From NCBI GenBank assembly GCA_945883825.1, contig CAMCYF010000010.1, forward strand, positions 1-64,000: 64,000 nt of DNA, written 5' to 3'. Positions 47,412-57,067 of the stretch are shown here, one piece after another (within the stretch, counting starts at the first letter, position 1; each line of letters starts with the position of its first letter). Position numbers and translations under genes: made by a program. A model generated the notes under the pieces. It searched no databases and was not told the DNA's origin. It worked only from the letters and a program-made list of their open reading frames with translations. This DNA is from Chitinophaga pinensis (GTDB lineage: Bacteria > Bacteroidota > Bacteroidia > Flavobacteriales_D > Crocinitomicaceae).

Positions 47412-50400
47412 TTTGTTCTGTTTCGTATTTTAATTCTTCTGCACTAATTATTTTTCCGTTTTGTTTAATGGTGTTAAATACGTTTTTGTAAATGGGTTTT
47501 TGACAAAAATGATCACCATTACCTACAACAATTAGCAGTCTTCTTGCTCTTGACAAGGCAACGTTTAATCGGTTTGGTGATTCTGCAAAACCTAAACTTT
47601 CTTGCTTTTGATAACCCATTTCACCGTATAATTCATAGTTAGGTTGTTGATCTTGTGAAACTGCAATTCTATTGCTCCTAACCATTGAAACAATTATTAT
47701 ATTTCTTTCCATTCCCTGAAATCTATCTACAGTACTTAACCTAACAAAATTTCTTTTGTCATTATCTTTTCCTTTCCCTTTGTATAAGTCATTATGGCTT
47801 TGTAAGAGCATTCTTTCTAAATAACTAATTTGTTTACCATAAAAGCTAATAAGTCCTATTTGTTTTTCTTCTTGAGATTGATTTGTCAACCAATTATCAA
47901 ATTCGCTTTTTCCTTCACAATTTTTAATAATGCTAAGAATGTTTTCGACTGCTTCAATTTCTCCGTAATTAACTCTTGAAGTACCTTCCTTAATTTCAGG
48001 CGTTGTAACGTTTATCCAAATAGTATGAGTTTCGGGGGTAATGAGGTTTTTGAAATTTAAACCATGATACCTAGAATCCCATTTCTCAAATGAATTATGA
48101 TAAACTTCTTCTAAAGGCAATCCACATTGCAAACCTTTTTCACCATCATTTTTATAAAACTGACTTATTACCTCATTGATGGCGGGGTGCATCCTATATT
48201 GCGTATCAAAAGTTCCCTTAATGCTTTCATCAATATCATTAAACAAACGCTCAAACTGTGATATTTCAAATTCTTTATGCGAAAGTGTCTTTGCTAATTC
48301 TTTTTCCCCTATTGAAATAAGTAAATCTTTAATTTCTTCACCGTCAATCATTGGTGGTAATTGTCTATGATCCCCTACGATAATAGATTTTTTGCCAAAT
48401 AAAACAGGTAAAGCAAGTTCAGGGGGTGTTGCTTTACTGGCTTCGTCCATTATTATTGTGTCAAACGTTATTTCTGTTTTTTCTAAGGTTGACTTCAAAG
48501 TACTAAACTCCCGTTTTATTTTTTTTAATTCATCTTCAAATAAATCATCATTGCCATTTTTCAAAACTTTAATTTGGTTACTTTTTTCTAACAATGTTTT
48601 GTAATTTGAATACTCAAAAACATTCAAATACGAACGAAAAAATGAAGTCCAATTATTTTCAGAATTTAGTTTCCCAATAGAGCTTCCAGTTGCACCAATA
48701 AGATTGACATATTCAAAGTATTTATTAACAAATAAATTCTTTGTTTCGCTATTTGGAATTTGTAAATGATTTTTCCACTTCTCTAAAGCTGAATTAATTT
48801 GTTCATGGTTTTGTATTGTTATTCTGTTAGCGATGTTGTTTATCCAATGAGAAACAGTATTAAATAAATTTCCATTACCTTTTTGCCAATCAACAATAGC
48901 TTCTATAGAATAAAAATACCCTTCTGATTCTAAATTTTCTGCTTTACCAAACCGAATTGGTTTTACAACATTGTTTTGTTGATTTTTTAATTTATCAATA
49001 GCATTATCAACTGCAAGGTTGGTTTCAGAAGTTAAAAGTATTATTTGCTTTTGTGCTTTTCTGATATGTTGCCAAATTATTTCTGCTATTGCTGTTGATT
49101 TGCCAGTGCCGGGTGGGCCTTGGATCAAAGCCAATTCTTCGGCATAAAGCGACTTGTATATAGCTTGTCTTTGTGACACGTTTAGTGATTTTGAAAAAAG
49201 ATTTTTCTCAAATTCTTGCCATTCCGAGCATGTCTTGTTTAATAAATATTCAATATTTCTAATGCTTTTAGCTTTAGAGGAATCGTATAAAAATTCTTTT
49301 GCGTTATCATTTGGAAGTTTTTCCTTGGAATTAAGTTTGAGAATTGTATCTTCCAAACGTTTTATCTTATCCTTTTCACCTTTTAAGTCTGGGAATATAG
49401 CTTTTATGGTTTCTTTAACTATGTTTTCTTTTACTTTTTCAAGTTTATCTTCATCAACTACGAAATACAATTCAGGATAATCTACCTTTATTAATTTACC
49501 TAAATAGAATTTTTCTTTTGTGTTGCCGAAATAGAAATCTTCTCTTAAAAGTTTTGAAAGTTTTTCTTCTTCTTGCTCAACTTTTAATTCAAAATTTTCT
49601 TCGCATAGATATTTTTCATAAAATGTGTCATTTATTATGTAACTAAATAATTCTGAATTAATTAAGTCTTCCAATTGATTTTGTAAACGTGCTAGAATTT
49701 CTGTTTTGCTTCCAGTTTGATAAAATTGTTGGAATATTAATTTTTCTCCATTTGCAATAAGTTTTGTTTTAAGATTTGGCATTTTTATTCCCAAGCTTTC
49801 TTGTAACTTCTGTAAACCGGAACCAAAAGAATACTCAGTTGTATAGTAATATTCAAAATGATTATTCGGAAAATAAAGTTCTAGTGTTCGTTTTAGACGA
49901 AAAATCTCAAAATTTAGATCTGATTCGTGCTTATTATAAAAATGATTGTCATAATTAAAACAAAGACAGTTTTCTTTTGGCTTCGGAAGTATAATTCCTT
50001 TACTTTCTAGTCTTTTAATTTCACGATTTAAATCTTCAGAATTTTCAAACTTAAAAATCAAACTATTCCCAATGCACAGCAATCCAAAATTTCTTTGAAA
50101 TAACTCATATATGTTTTTTTGTAAAACACCTGTAACAGTTAATGTATTATTATTTTGATATATTTCTATATTTCTATAAAACGCAGAAATAAGAGATGAA
50201 ATAGATGGGGTGTTCTGTCTTTCTATTATTCCATCCACTAAGGGATTTTCATTAAAGTCAATATAACAGATTTCTGCAAGTTCTTTTAACTTGGAAAGTT
50301 TTTCAGTTGTGATATTTGCAGTGTTTTCAATACTTGTCTGAATATATCCACTGTTAAAGTCAAAATCTTTGATATTGAAAGTTTGCGCAACCTCTTTCTT

Positions 50401-50559
50401 GAATACTTGTTTGAATATTTCTTGGTCAATAGAAAGATGCAATTTTAAACCGTCAAGAGGAATTTCTTTTGAAGTTTCAATTCCAATGGGTTTAGATTTG
50501 TGTTCTAAGATTTTGGATTGTGCTAAAATATATTTCTTCCAAACTTCCTTCTGGCTCAT
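47404..50559 (-). CDS. UPF1/DNA2-like SF1 helicase (AAA_11/AAA_12), 1051 aa
   Basis: LALIQGPPGTGKSTAIAEIIWQ, IIMDEASKATPPELALPVL, IIVGDHRQLPPMI, FDTQYRMHPAINEVISQFY, NVALSRARRLLIVVGN. Confidence 0.92.
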   Translation of the reverse strand: MSQKEVWKKYILAQSKILEHKSKPIGIETSKEIPLDGLKLHLSIDQEIFKQVFKKEVAQTFNIKDFDFNSGYIQTSIENTANITTEKLSKLKELAEICYIDFNENPLVDGIIERQNTPSISSLISAFYRNIEIYQNNNTLTVTGVLQKNIYELFQRNFGLLCIGNSLIFKFENSEDLNREIKRLESKGIILPKPKENCLCFNYDNHFYNKHESDLNFEIFRLKRTLELYFPNNHFEYYYTTEYSFGSGLQKLQESLGIKMPNLKTKLIANGEKLIFQQFYQTGSKTEILARLQNQLEDLINSELFSYIINDTFYEKYLCEENFELKVEQEEEKLSKLLREDFYFGNTKEKFYLGKLIKVDYPELYFVVDEDKLEKVKENIVKETIKAIFPDLKGEKDKIKRLEDTILKLNSKEKLPNDNAKEFLYDSSKAKSIRNIEYLLNKTCSEWQEFEKNLFSKSLNVSQRQAIYKSLYAEELALIQGPPGTGKSTAIAEIIWQHIRKAQKQIILLTSETNLAVDNAIDKLKNQQNNVVKPIRFGKAENLESEGYFYSIEAIVDWQKGNGNLFNTVSHWINNIANRITIQNHEQINSALEKWKNHLQIPNSETKNLFVNKYFEYVNLIGATGSSIGKLNSENNWTSFFRSYLNVFEYSNYKTLLEKSNQIKVLKNGNDDLFEDELKKIKREFSTLKSTLEKTEITFDTIIMDEASKATPPELALPVLFGKKSIIVGDHRQLPPMIDGEEIKDLLISIGEKELAKTLSHKEFEISQFERLFNDIDESIKGTFDTQYRMHPAINEVISQFYKNDGEKGLQCGLPLEEVYHNSFEKWDSRYHGLNFKNLITPETHTIWINVTTPEIKEGTSRVNYGEIEAVENILSIIKNCEGKSEFDNWLTNQSQEEKQIGLISFYGKQISYLERMLLQSHNDLYKGKGKDNDKRNFVRLSTVDRFQGMERNIIIVSMVRSNRIAVSQDQQPNYELYGEMGYQKQESLGFAESPNRLNVALSRARRLLIVVGNGDHFCQKPIYKNVFNTIKQNGKIISAEELKYETEQNG

Positions 50560-50591
50560 ATTCTAATTTCAGTTTGGTTCCGTGTGTTGGT

Positions 50592-50862
50592 ATATAATAC
50601 TCCCCTAATCCAGACAATCGATTTTGCAAAGCTAAGTTAATACTTTTTCAAGCCAATACCACGCCTCTTTTAAATTAGTAGGTTTAAGGCATGTTTTACA
50701 ACCTATTAAGCCTCTCCACATCCTCCCTTAAAAAGTTCGATAATTCAGACCTATGGCCCACGGCCTAAGCCCAGTATAGATAATACTTTACTGGTTTTTT
50801 TTATCATTTTTACTTTTGTATAAAAACGACCATAAAGTCCTAAAAAGTTACTATAGCACTAA
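50592..50862 (+). ncRNA. Intergenic element R2: second copy of R1 block with terminator-like hairpin (candidate ncRNA)
   Basis: CTCTCCACATCCTCCC, TTCGATAATTCAGACCTATGGCCCA, CCAGTA(50771-76)...TACTGG(50789-94)+T8. Confidence 0.5.
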
Positions 50863-50988
50863 TTCACATAAACAAAAGATTCGGTAATTTCAAAGTCGAT
50901 AAATTAGAAATTAGGATTTATACTTAATTGAACTTTTTACTTTTGCATATTTAATGCGACAGAACCATTATTTTAAATTTCCTTAACT

Positions 50989-51789
50989 TTGTCGATGTCT
51001 TTATTAAATAAATCAATGATTCGTTATAAAACTGCTTCAGAAATTGAAATTATGCGGGAGGCTGCACAAATTGTAAGTCGCACGCTAGGTTTAGTTGCTA
51101 AGTTTATGAAGCCCGGAACAACGCCTCGAGAATTGGATAAAATGGCTGAAGCATACATTCGCTCTCAAGATGCACTTCCAGGATTTCTAGGCTTGTATGG
51201 TTGTCCCAGTACTTTACTAATATCTATTAACGAACAAGTTGTTCATGGTTTACCAACGGATATTCCATTTAAAGATGGCGATATCGTTTCTGTTGATTGC
51301 GGATCTCTTTATAAAGGTTATTATGGTGATCATGCATATACTTTTGAAATTGGAGAGGTTTCAGAGGAAGTAAAGAAATTATTGCAGGTTACAAAAGAAT
51401 GCTTGTATTTGGGAATAGAACAATGCACCACTTCCAATCGAATTGAAGATATTGGTTGGGCAATACAAACTCATGCTGAGAAACATTCTTATGGTGTTGT
51501 GCGCGATTTAGTGGGACATGGATTAGGAAAACAACTTCACGAGGAGCCTCAGGTTCCAAATTATGGTAGAAGAGGACGTGGAAAGCAAATTCAGAATGGT
51601 TTAACTCTTGCAATTGAGCCAATGATAAACATGGGGACAGAAAAAGTAAAAACCTTAGATGACAAGTGGACTATCGTAACGGCAGACGGACAGCCAAGTG
51701 CACATTTTGAACACAACATCGCGGTTGTAGATGGAGAACCTGTTATTCTCTCTACTTTTGATTATATCTATGAAGTTTTAGGGAATTAG
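50989..51789 (+). CDS. map: Type I methionyl aminopeptidase
   Basis: MIRYKTASEIEIMREAAQIVSRTL, VSVDCGSLYKGYYGDHAYTF, VVRDLVGHGLGKQLHEEPQVPNYG, LAIEPMINMG. Confidence 0.95.
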   Translation: MSMSLLNKSMIRYKTASEIEIMREAAQIVSRTLGLVAKFMKPGTTPRELDKMAEAYIRSQDALPGFLGLYGCPSTLLISINEQVVHGLPTDIPFKDGDIVSVDCGSLYKGYYGDHAYTFEIGEVSEEVKKLLQVTKECLYLGIEQCTTSNRIEDIGWAIQTHAEKHSYGVVRDLVGHGLGKQLHEEPQVPNYGRRGRGKQIQNGLTLAIEPMINMGTEKVKTLDDKWTIVTADGQPSAHFEHNIAVVDGEPVILSTFDYIYEVLGN

Positions 51790-52365
51790 ATGTCACGGGA
51801 AAAAAGAACGGTTTTTATTGTAATATTAACCCTTTTCGTTTATGCACTAACTCAATTTTTAGAGTCTGGAGTATTTCTTTTTCCCTTTCCTCTTTTTGAT
51901 GCCATTCTTCTTCTTATTTCTTTTCAATTTATATACTGGAATAGAAAAATCATATTTGAAAAAAAGAATCTGTATTTCCTTTTCTATTTATTAGCATTGA
52001 TTTTTAAAGTTATTTCTAGTCAATTATTCTTGGCGCTAATCTATAAGGACCAAGATTTAGAGCAGCTTAATTCAGGAATTTTCCTAGATGTAATATTGAT
52101 ATTTAGTGCTTTTTTCTTGGTTTTATTTTTTATTCTATGGAAATTAAAACAAGATAAAACAGTGAGTTGGGTTCTTACACTACTTTTTATTGCGCTAAGT
52201 TTTTCTGTTTTCTTTGAAAGTATAATTCTTTTGTCATTTTTTACAATGCCTGTGTTCGCATGTTATTTATTTTTTAAGAAAGTGCAAACTGAGTTTACAT
52301 ATTTGTTCTTTCTTCATGCTTTTCTCAGCATTATGACTTTTTTAATGGTTTTACAGCTAAACTAG
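51790..52365 (+). CDS. Polytopic membrane protein
   Basis: Multiple hydrophobic helices; abuts map stop. Confidence 0.65.
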   Translation: MSREKRTVFIVILTLFVYALTQFLESGVFLFPFPLFDAILLLISFQFIYWNRKIIFEKKNLYFLFYLLALIFKVISSQLFLALIYKDQDLEQLNSGIFLDVILIFSAFFLVLFFILWKLKQDKTVSWVLTLLFIALSFSVFFESIILLSFFTMPVFACYLFFKKVQTEFTYLFFLHAFLSIMTFLMVLQLN

Positions 52366-53507
52366 CGGCTAATTACGCGAATCAATCCTTTGATTTTATC
52401 ACTTTTAGCTTTCAATTCATCTATGTTCTTTCCAGTGATAGTAATATGCCCCATTTTTCTAAAGGGTTTAGTTGTTTCTTTTCCATAGAGATGTGGAAAA
52501 ACCCCAGGTATTGCTAAAAGATCTTCTAATCCAGCATAAAAAACAGGTCCATTGAATTCTTTTTCGCCTACAAGATTTATCATTGCTCCAGCTTGAATTA
52601 AGGATGTATCGCCAAGTGGTAGATTTAAAATAGCTCGAAGATGTTGAGAGAATTGGGAAGTTGTACAACATTCAATTGTGTGGTGACCGCTGTTATGAGG
52701 TCTTGGGGCAATTTCATTTACAAGTAATTCATTTGATTTTGTTAGGAAAAGTTCAACTGCTAACAAGCCAACCATGTTGAGTTTTTCTATAAGTTGGCTA
52801 GCAATTTCTTTTGCTTTTAGCTCAATTTCAGGACTTACATCAGCTGGTGAAAACAAGAATTCAACAAGATTTGCTTCTGGATTAAATTCACATTCAACTA
52901 GTGGAAAAGTTTTAATTTCTCCCTTTTCATTCCGAGCTACCAAAACAGATAATTCTTTTTGGAAGTCGATTTTTTCTTCAATAACAGAAGGTGCGTCAAA
53001 TGATTGCTCAGCTTCAGATAAATTGGAGATAATTTTTACTCCTTTCCCATCATAACCACCTGTTCGAAGTTTATGAACGAAGGGAAAATCGGTTTTTAAA
53101 AGTAATTCAGCTTTGGATGAAATTAGTTCAAAGGCTGCTGTAGGAATATTGTTTTTTAGATAAAATTCTTTTTGTAAACCCTTGTCTTGTATTAATTTAA
53201 GTACATTTGGTTGAGGAAATACTTTAACTCCTTTTTTTTCTAATTCTATAAGTGCTTCAACGTTTACATTTTCAATTTCAACAGTAATTAGATGTTTATC
53301 ACTTCCGAAATTAAGAACTGTATTAAAATCTGTTAGACTTCCACACGAAAAAGAATGTGCAATTTCTGAACAGGGTGCATTTGGATCCGGATCAAGGCAA
53401 TGTATATGAATATTCAAATCGTTTGCTGCTTGAATGAGCATTCTTCCTAGTTGTCCTCCACCAAGAACTCCTAAGCGCAAATCTTTACCATACCATTTTG
53501 AAATCAT
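52362..53507 (-). CDS. purK: 5-(carboxyamino)imidazole ribonucleotide synthase
   Basis: LRLGVLGGGQLGRMLIQAANDLNIHIHCLDPD, ATP-grasp FVHKLRTGGYDGKGVKII, NEIAPRPHNSGHHTIECC. Confidence 0.95.
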   Translation of the reverse strand: MISKWYGKDLRLGVLGGGQLGRMLIQAANDLNIHIHCLDPDPNAPCSEIAHSFSCGSLTDFNTVLNFGSDKHLITVEIENVNVEALIELEKKGVKVFPQPNVLKLIQDKGLQKEFYLKNNIPTAAFELISSKAELLLKTDFPFVHKLRTGGYDGKGVKIISNLSEAEQSFDAPSVIEEKIDFQKELSVLVARNEKGEIKTFPLVECEFNPEANLVEFLFSPADVSPEIELKAKEIASQLIEKLNMVGLLAVELFLTKSNELLVNEIAPRPHNSGHHTIECCTTSQFSQHLRAILNLPLGDTSLIQAGAMINLVGEKEFNGPVFYAGLEDLLAIPGVFPHLYGKETTKPFRKMGHITITGKNIDELKAKSDKIKGLIRVISR

Positions 53508-53597
53508 GCAACAAAGATAAGGGAAGTGAACTTCTTACAAAGGAAACTACTAAAATTTTAGATTTCCGGCTTTAAATTGTAAATTTGTAAAATCAAA

Positions 53598-54140
53598 ATG
53601 CAATTAGATCGCCAAATTCACGATAAGGTTTTTTGTCCTTTTATTTCTAAGGATGAAATAGCACACAAGGTTAAAAATCTGTCTTCCGAAATTCAGAAAG
53701 ATTATATTGGAGAAGAAATCTTATTTATCGCTATTTTGAATGGTGCTTTTATGTTTGCCTCTGATTTATTAAAGGAAATCCCTGGTAATATCCAAATATC
53801 ATTTGTAAAAGTTAGTTCTTACATTGGTGCTCAATCGAGTGGTCGCGTAGATGAATTAATTGGTTTAAATACAGATTTAAAGGGCAAGCATGTTGTTATT
53901 TTAGAGGATATTGTGGATACAGGCATTACAATCGATAAAGTGATTTCCTTGTTAAAAAGTCAAAATCCAGCTTCAGTTGAAGTTTGCACACTACTTTTTA
54001 AACCAGAAGCTTTTTTAGGAAAACAACTACCGAAGTATATTGGATTTGAAATCCCCAATAAATTTGTTGTAGGTTATGGCCTAGATTATGATGAATTGGG
54101 AAGAAATTTAAATGAAATATATCAATTAAAAGAAGAATAA
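53598..54140 (+). CDS. hpt: Hypoxanthine phosphoribosyltransferase
   Basis: LFIAILNGAFMFASDLLKEI, GKHVVILEDIVDTGITIDKVISLL, PNKFVVGYGLDYDELGRNL. Confidence 0.92.
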   Translation: MQLDRQIHDKVFCPFISKDEIAHKVKNLSSEIQKDYIGEEILFIAILNGAFMFASDLLKEIPGNIQISFVKVSSYIGAQSSGRVDELIGLNTDLKGKHVVILEDIVDTGITIDKVISLLKSQNPASVEVCTLLFKPEAFLGKQLPKYIGFEIPNKFVVGYGLDYDELGRNLNEIYQLKEE

Positions 54141-54141
54141 T

Positions 54142-54720
54142 ATGTTGAATATTGTATTGTTTGGACCTCCAGGAGCAGGAAAAGGAACACAATCTGAGCG
54201 CTTGATTGAAAAATATAATCTGGTGCATTTATCTACCGGTGATATTTTCCGTGCAAATATAAAAATGGAGAGTGAACTGGGAGTTTTAGCAAAAAGTTAT
54301 ATGGATCAAGGTTTGTTGGTGCCTGATTCTGTTACAATTGAAATGCTACGTTCTGAAGTGAGCAAAAAACAAGAAGCGTTAGGTTTTATTTTTGATGGTT
54401 TTCCGAGGACAAATGCTCAGGCAGCTGCACTTGACGAAGTCTTATTAACCTTTAATACCTCTATTACGATGATGGCGGCTTTGGAAGTTGAAGAAGAGGA
54501 ATTAAAAAGACGCTTGTTAAATAGAGCAACTACAAGTGGTAGAGCAGATGACGGTGATATCAGTATTATTGAAAATAGAATTTCAGTATACAACAAGGAA
54601 ACTGCTCCCGTAAAAATGTTTTATCAAAATCAAAATAAATTTATTTCCATAAATGGTCTTGGAACAATCGACGAAATAACAACTCGTTTGTTTTCTGCCA
54701 TTGACACTAAATTAGCCTAA
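54142..54720 (+). CDS. adk: Adenylate kinase
   Basis: [56 protein letters not shown]. Confidence 0.96.
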   Translation: MLNIVLFGPPGAGKGTQSERLIEKYNLVHLSTGDIFRANIKMESELGVLAKSYMDQGLLVPDSVTIEMLRSEVSKKQEALGFIFDGFPRTNAQAAALDEVLLTFNTSITMMAALEVEEEELKRRLLNRATTSGRADDGDISIIENRISVYNKETAPVKMFYQNQNKFISINGLGTIDEITTRLFSAIDTKLA

Positions 54721-54721
54721 G

Positions 54722-55723
54722 ATGGCTTCAGATAATTTTGTTGACTACGTAAAAATTCATTGTGCATCTGGAAAAGGTGGCGCTGGATCTACGCATTTTA
54801 GACGTGAAAAATACATTCCAAAAGGCGGTCCGGATGGTGGAGATGGAGGTCGTGGAGGCCATATCATTTTACGTGGAAACAAGCAATTGTGGACTTTACT
54901 CCATTTAAAGTTTAAAAAACACATCAAAGCAGAGCATGGAGCCCACGGAGCAGGAAATTTAAAAACAGGTTCTCAAGGATCGGATGTTTACATTGATGTC
55001 CCACTTGGAACGCTTGCTCGAGATGCTGAAACCAATGAAATAGAGTTTGAAATAACTGAAGAAGGTGAGGAGCGAATCATACAACCAGGCGGCCGAGGAG
55101 GTTTGGGAAACAATCAATTTAAATCGCCAACAAATCAAGCTCCGAGATATGCACAGCCGGGTGAGGATGCCAAAGAAGGTTGGAAAATATTAGAATTAAA
55201 AATTTTAGCAGATGTTGGATTAGTTGGTTTTCCAAATGCAGGAAAAAGCACTTTGCTATCTGTTATCTCTGCTGCAAAACCCGAAATTGGCGCTTACCCA
55301 TTTACTACAATTCGGCCGAATTTAGGAATTGTATCCTATCGCGATCACCGTTCTTTTGTTATGGCAGATATTCCAGGAATTATTGAAGGTGCTCATACAG
55401 GAAAAGGACTTGGATTACGTTTCTTACGCCATATTGAAAGAAATTCACTTTTGCTCTTTATGATTCCTGCAGATAGCGATGACATTAAGAAAGAGTTTAA
55501 TATTCTTTTGAATGAGTTAAAACAATTTAATCCAGAATTAGTGCATAAAGAACGCTTACTGGCGATAACAAAATCTGATATGCTCGATGAGGAATTAACA
55601 GCAGCATTAAAAAAAGATCTTCCAAAAATCCCCTATATCTTTATTTCTTCTGTTGCTCAAAAAGGAATAACAGAATTAAAAGATATGATTTGGAAACATT
55701 TGAACAATGATGAATTGGCTTGA
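54722..55723 (+). CDS. obgE: GTPase ObgE/CgtA
   Basis: [85 protein letters not shown]. Confidence 0.97.
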   Translation: MASDNFVDYVKIHCASGKGGAGSTHFRREKYIPKGGPDGGDGGRGGHIILRGNKQLWTLLHLKFKKHIKAEHGAHGAGNLKTGSQGSDVYIDVPLGTLARDAETNEIEFEITEEGEERIIQPGGRGGLGNNQFKSPTNQAPRYAQPGEDAKEGWKILELKILADVGLVGFPNAGKSTLLSVISAAKPEIGAYPFTTIRPNLGIVSYRDHRSFVMADIPGIIEGAHTGKGLGLRFLRHIERNSLLLFMIPADSDDIKKEFNILLNELKQFNPELVHKERLLAITKSDMLDEELTAALKKDLPKIPYIFISSVAQKGITELKDMIWKHLNNDELA

Positions 55724-56303
55724 AACCTTAGACCGTGATTTTGTTCTTTTTGTGAATGGCTTTCATTCTCAAACAATGGATGAAGTTATGTGGTTTTTCT
55801 CACAAACCTTTTCGCTTTTTCCACTCTATTTATTGGTGATTTATTTTCTTTTTAAAGAGTATTCTCTAAAGGTTTTCTTTGGACTAATAATTTTCTTGGT
55901 GCTCACAATTTTTTTAACAGACTTTTTATCTGTTCATTTATTTAAAGAAGTTTTTCAGCGCCTAAGACCTTCTCATAATCCATTGATAGAAGATTATTTA
56001 CATTATTATAAACAAGCTGACGGAACCTTTTATAGAGGTGGTGAATACGGATTTATTTCGTCACACAGCGCAAATTATTTTGGTATGCTTTCCTTTCTCT
56101 TTCCACTTTTTTATAAGAGAAAAAATTGGCTTTTACTTCTTTTATTTACTGTTGGTCTAGTAGTTGTTTTTAGTAGAATTTATTTGGGTGTTCATTATCT
56201 AAGTGATGTTGCAGCAGGTGCATCTTTCGGAATACTTATTGGAAGCTTAATCTATTATTTTTTGTTCCGTAAAATCTTTTTTAAGAAAGAAGAAATACTA
56301 TGA
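55707..56303 (+). CDS. PAP2-family phosphatase
   Basis: [44 protein letters not shown]. Confidence 0.9.
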   Translation: MMNWLETLDRDFVLFVNGFHSQTMDEVMWFFSQTFSLFPLYLLVIYFLFKEYSLKVFFGLIIFLVLTIFLTDFLSVHLFKEVFQRLRPSHNPLIEDYLHYYKQADGTFYRGGEYGFISSHSANYFGMLSFLFPLFYKRKNWLLLLLFTVGLVVVFSRIYLGVHYLSDVAAGASFGILIGSLIYYFLFRKIFFKKEEIL

Positions 56304-57052
56304 AAAAGTTAATTATATCGATATTCCTCTTGCTATTTTTAATAGGAGGAAGCTATGCACAAAAATTGATTTCAAATCAAAGTCATGCCTGGGTTTTGTA
56401 TACCGGAAATCATAAAATAAGTGAGAAATTTGGAATTCATACAGAGTATCAATGGCGTAGGGCAGATTTATTTAATGATTGGCAACAATCACTTGCTAGG
56501 GTTGGTTTAGAATATTATTATAATCCAAATATATCCTTCACTGCTGGATATGCTTCCATTATTTCATATCAATACGGAGAACAGCCTATCAGTCATCAAA
56601 CACATGAAAATCGTATTTGGGAACAGGTCAATTTAAAGGCTAAATATGGTCGTATTGATATGCAGCATCGTTATCGAATGGAGCAACGATTGATTGATAA
56701 TTGGATTAATTCTTCAGGAGAATTTATTAAAGGGAAAGATGATTATCGAAATCGTATGAGGTATCGAATGATGGTAAATCTCCCTTTGAGTCGAAAAGAA
56801 ATGGCGAATAACACCCTTTTCTTGAATGTAAATGATGAGGTATTCTTAGGTTTTGGAAAAGGAATTTCAAAAAATATTTTGGATCAAAATAGATTTATCA
56901 CAGCTTTGGGTTGGAGGTTTAATCCTAATTTTAATATTCAAGTAGGTTATTTAAATCAAATGGTTTTTAAAACTGATGGAATTAAAGTGGAGCGCAATCA
57001 TACACTTTGGCTGTCAACAAGCTATAATATTGATTTTAGAAAGAAAAAGTGA
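56300..57052 (+). CDS. DUF2490 family outer-membrane-like protein
   Basis: Signal peptide; HAWVLYTGNHKISEKFGIHTEYQWRRADL; YRMEQRLID; RMRYRMMVNLPL. Confidence 0.8.
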   Translation: MKKLIISIFLLLFLIGGSYAQKLISNQSHAWVLYTGNHKISEKFGIHTEYQWRRADLFNDWQQSLARVGLEYYYNPNISFTAGYASIISYQYGEQPISHQTHENRIWEQVNLKAKYGRIDMQHRYRMEQRLIDNWINSSGEFIKGKDDYRNRMRYRMMVNLPLSRKEMANNTLFLNVNDEVFLGFGKGISKNILDQNRFITALGWRFNPNFNIQVGYLNQMVFKTDGIKVERNHTLWLSTSYNIDFRKKK

Positions 57053-57067
57053 ACTAATTTCTTTTAG

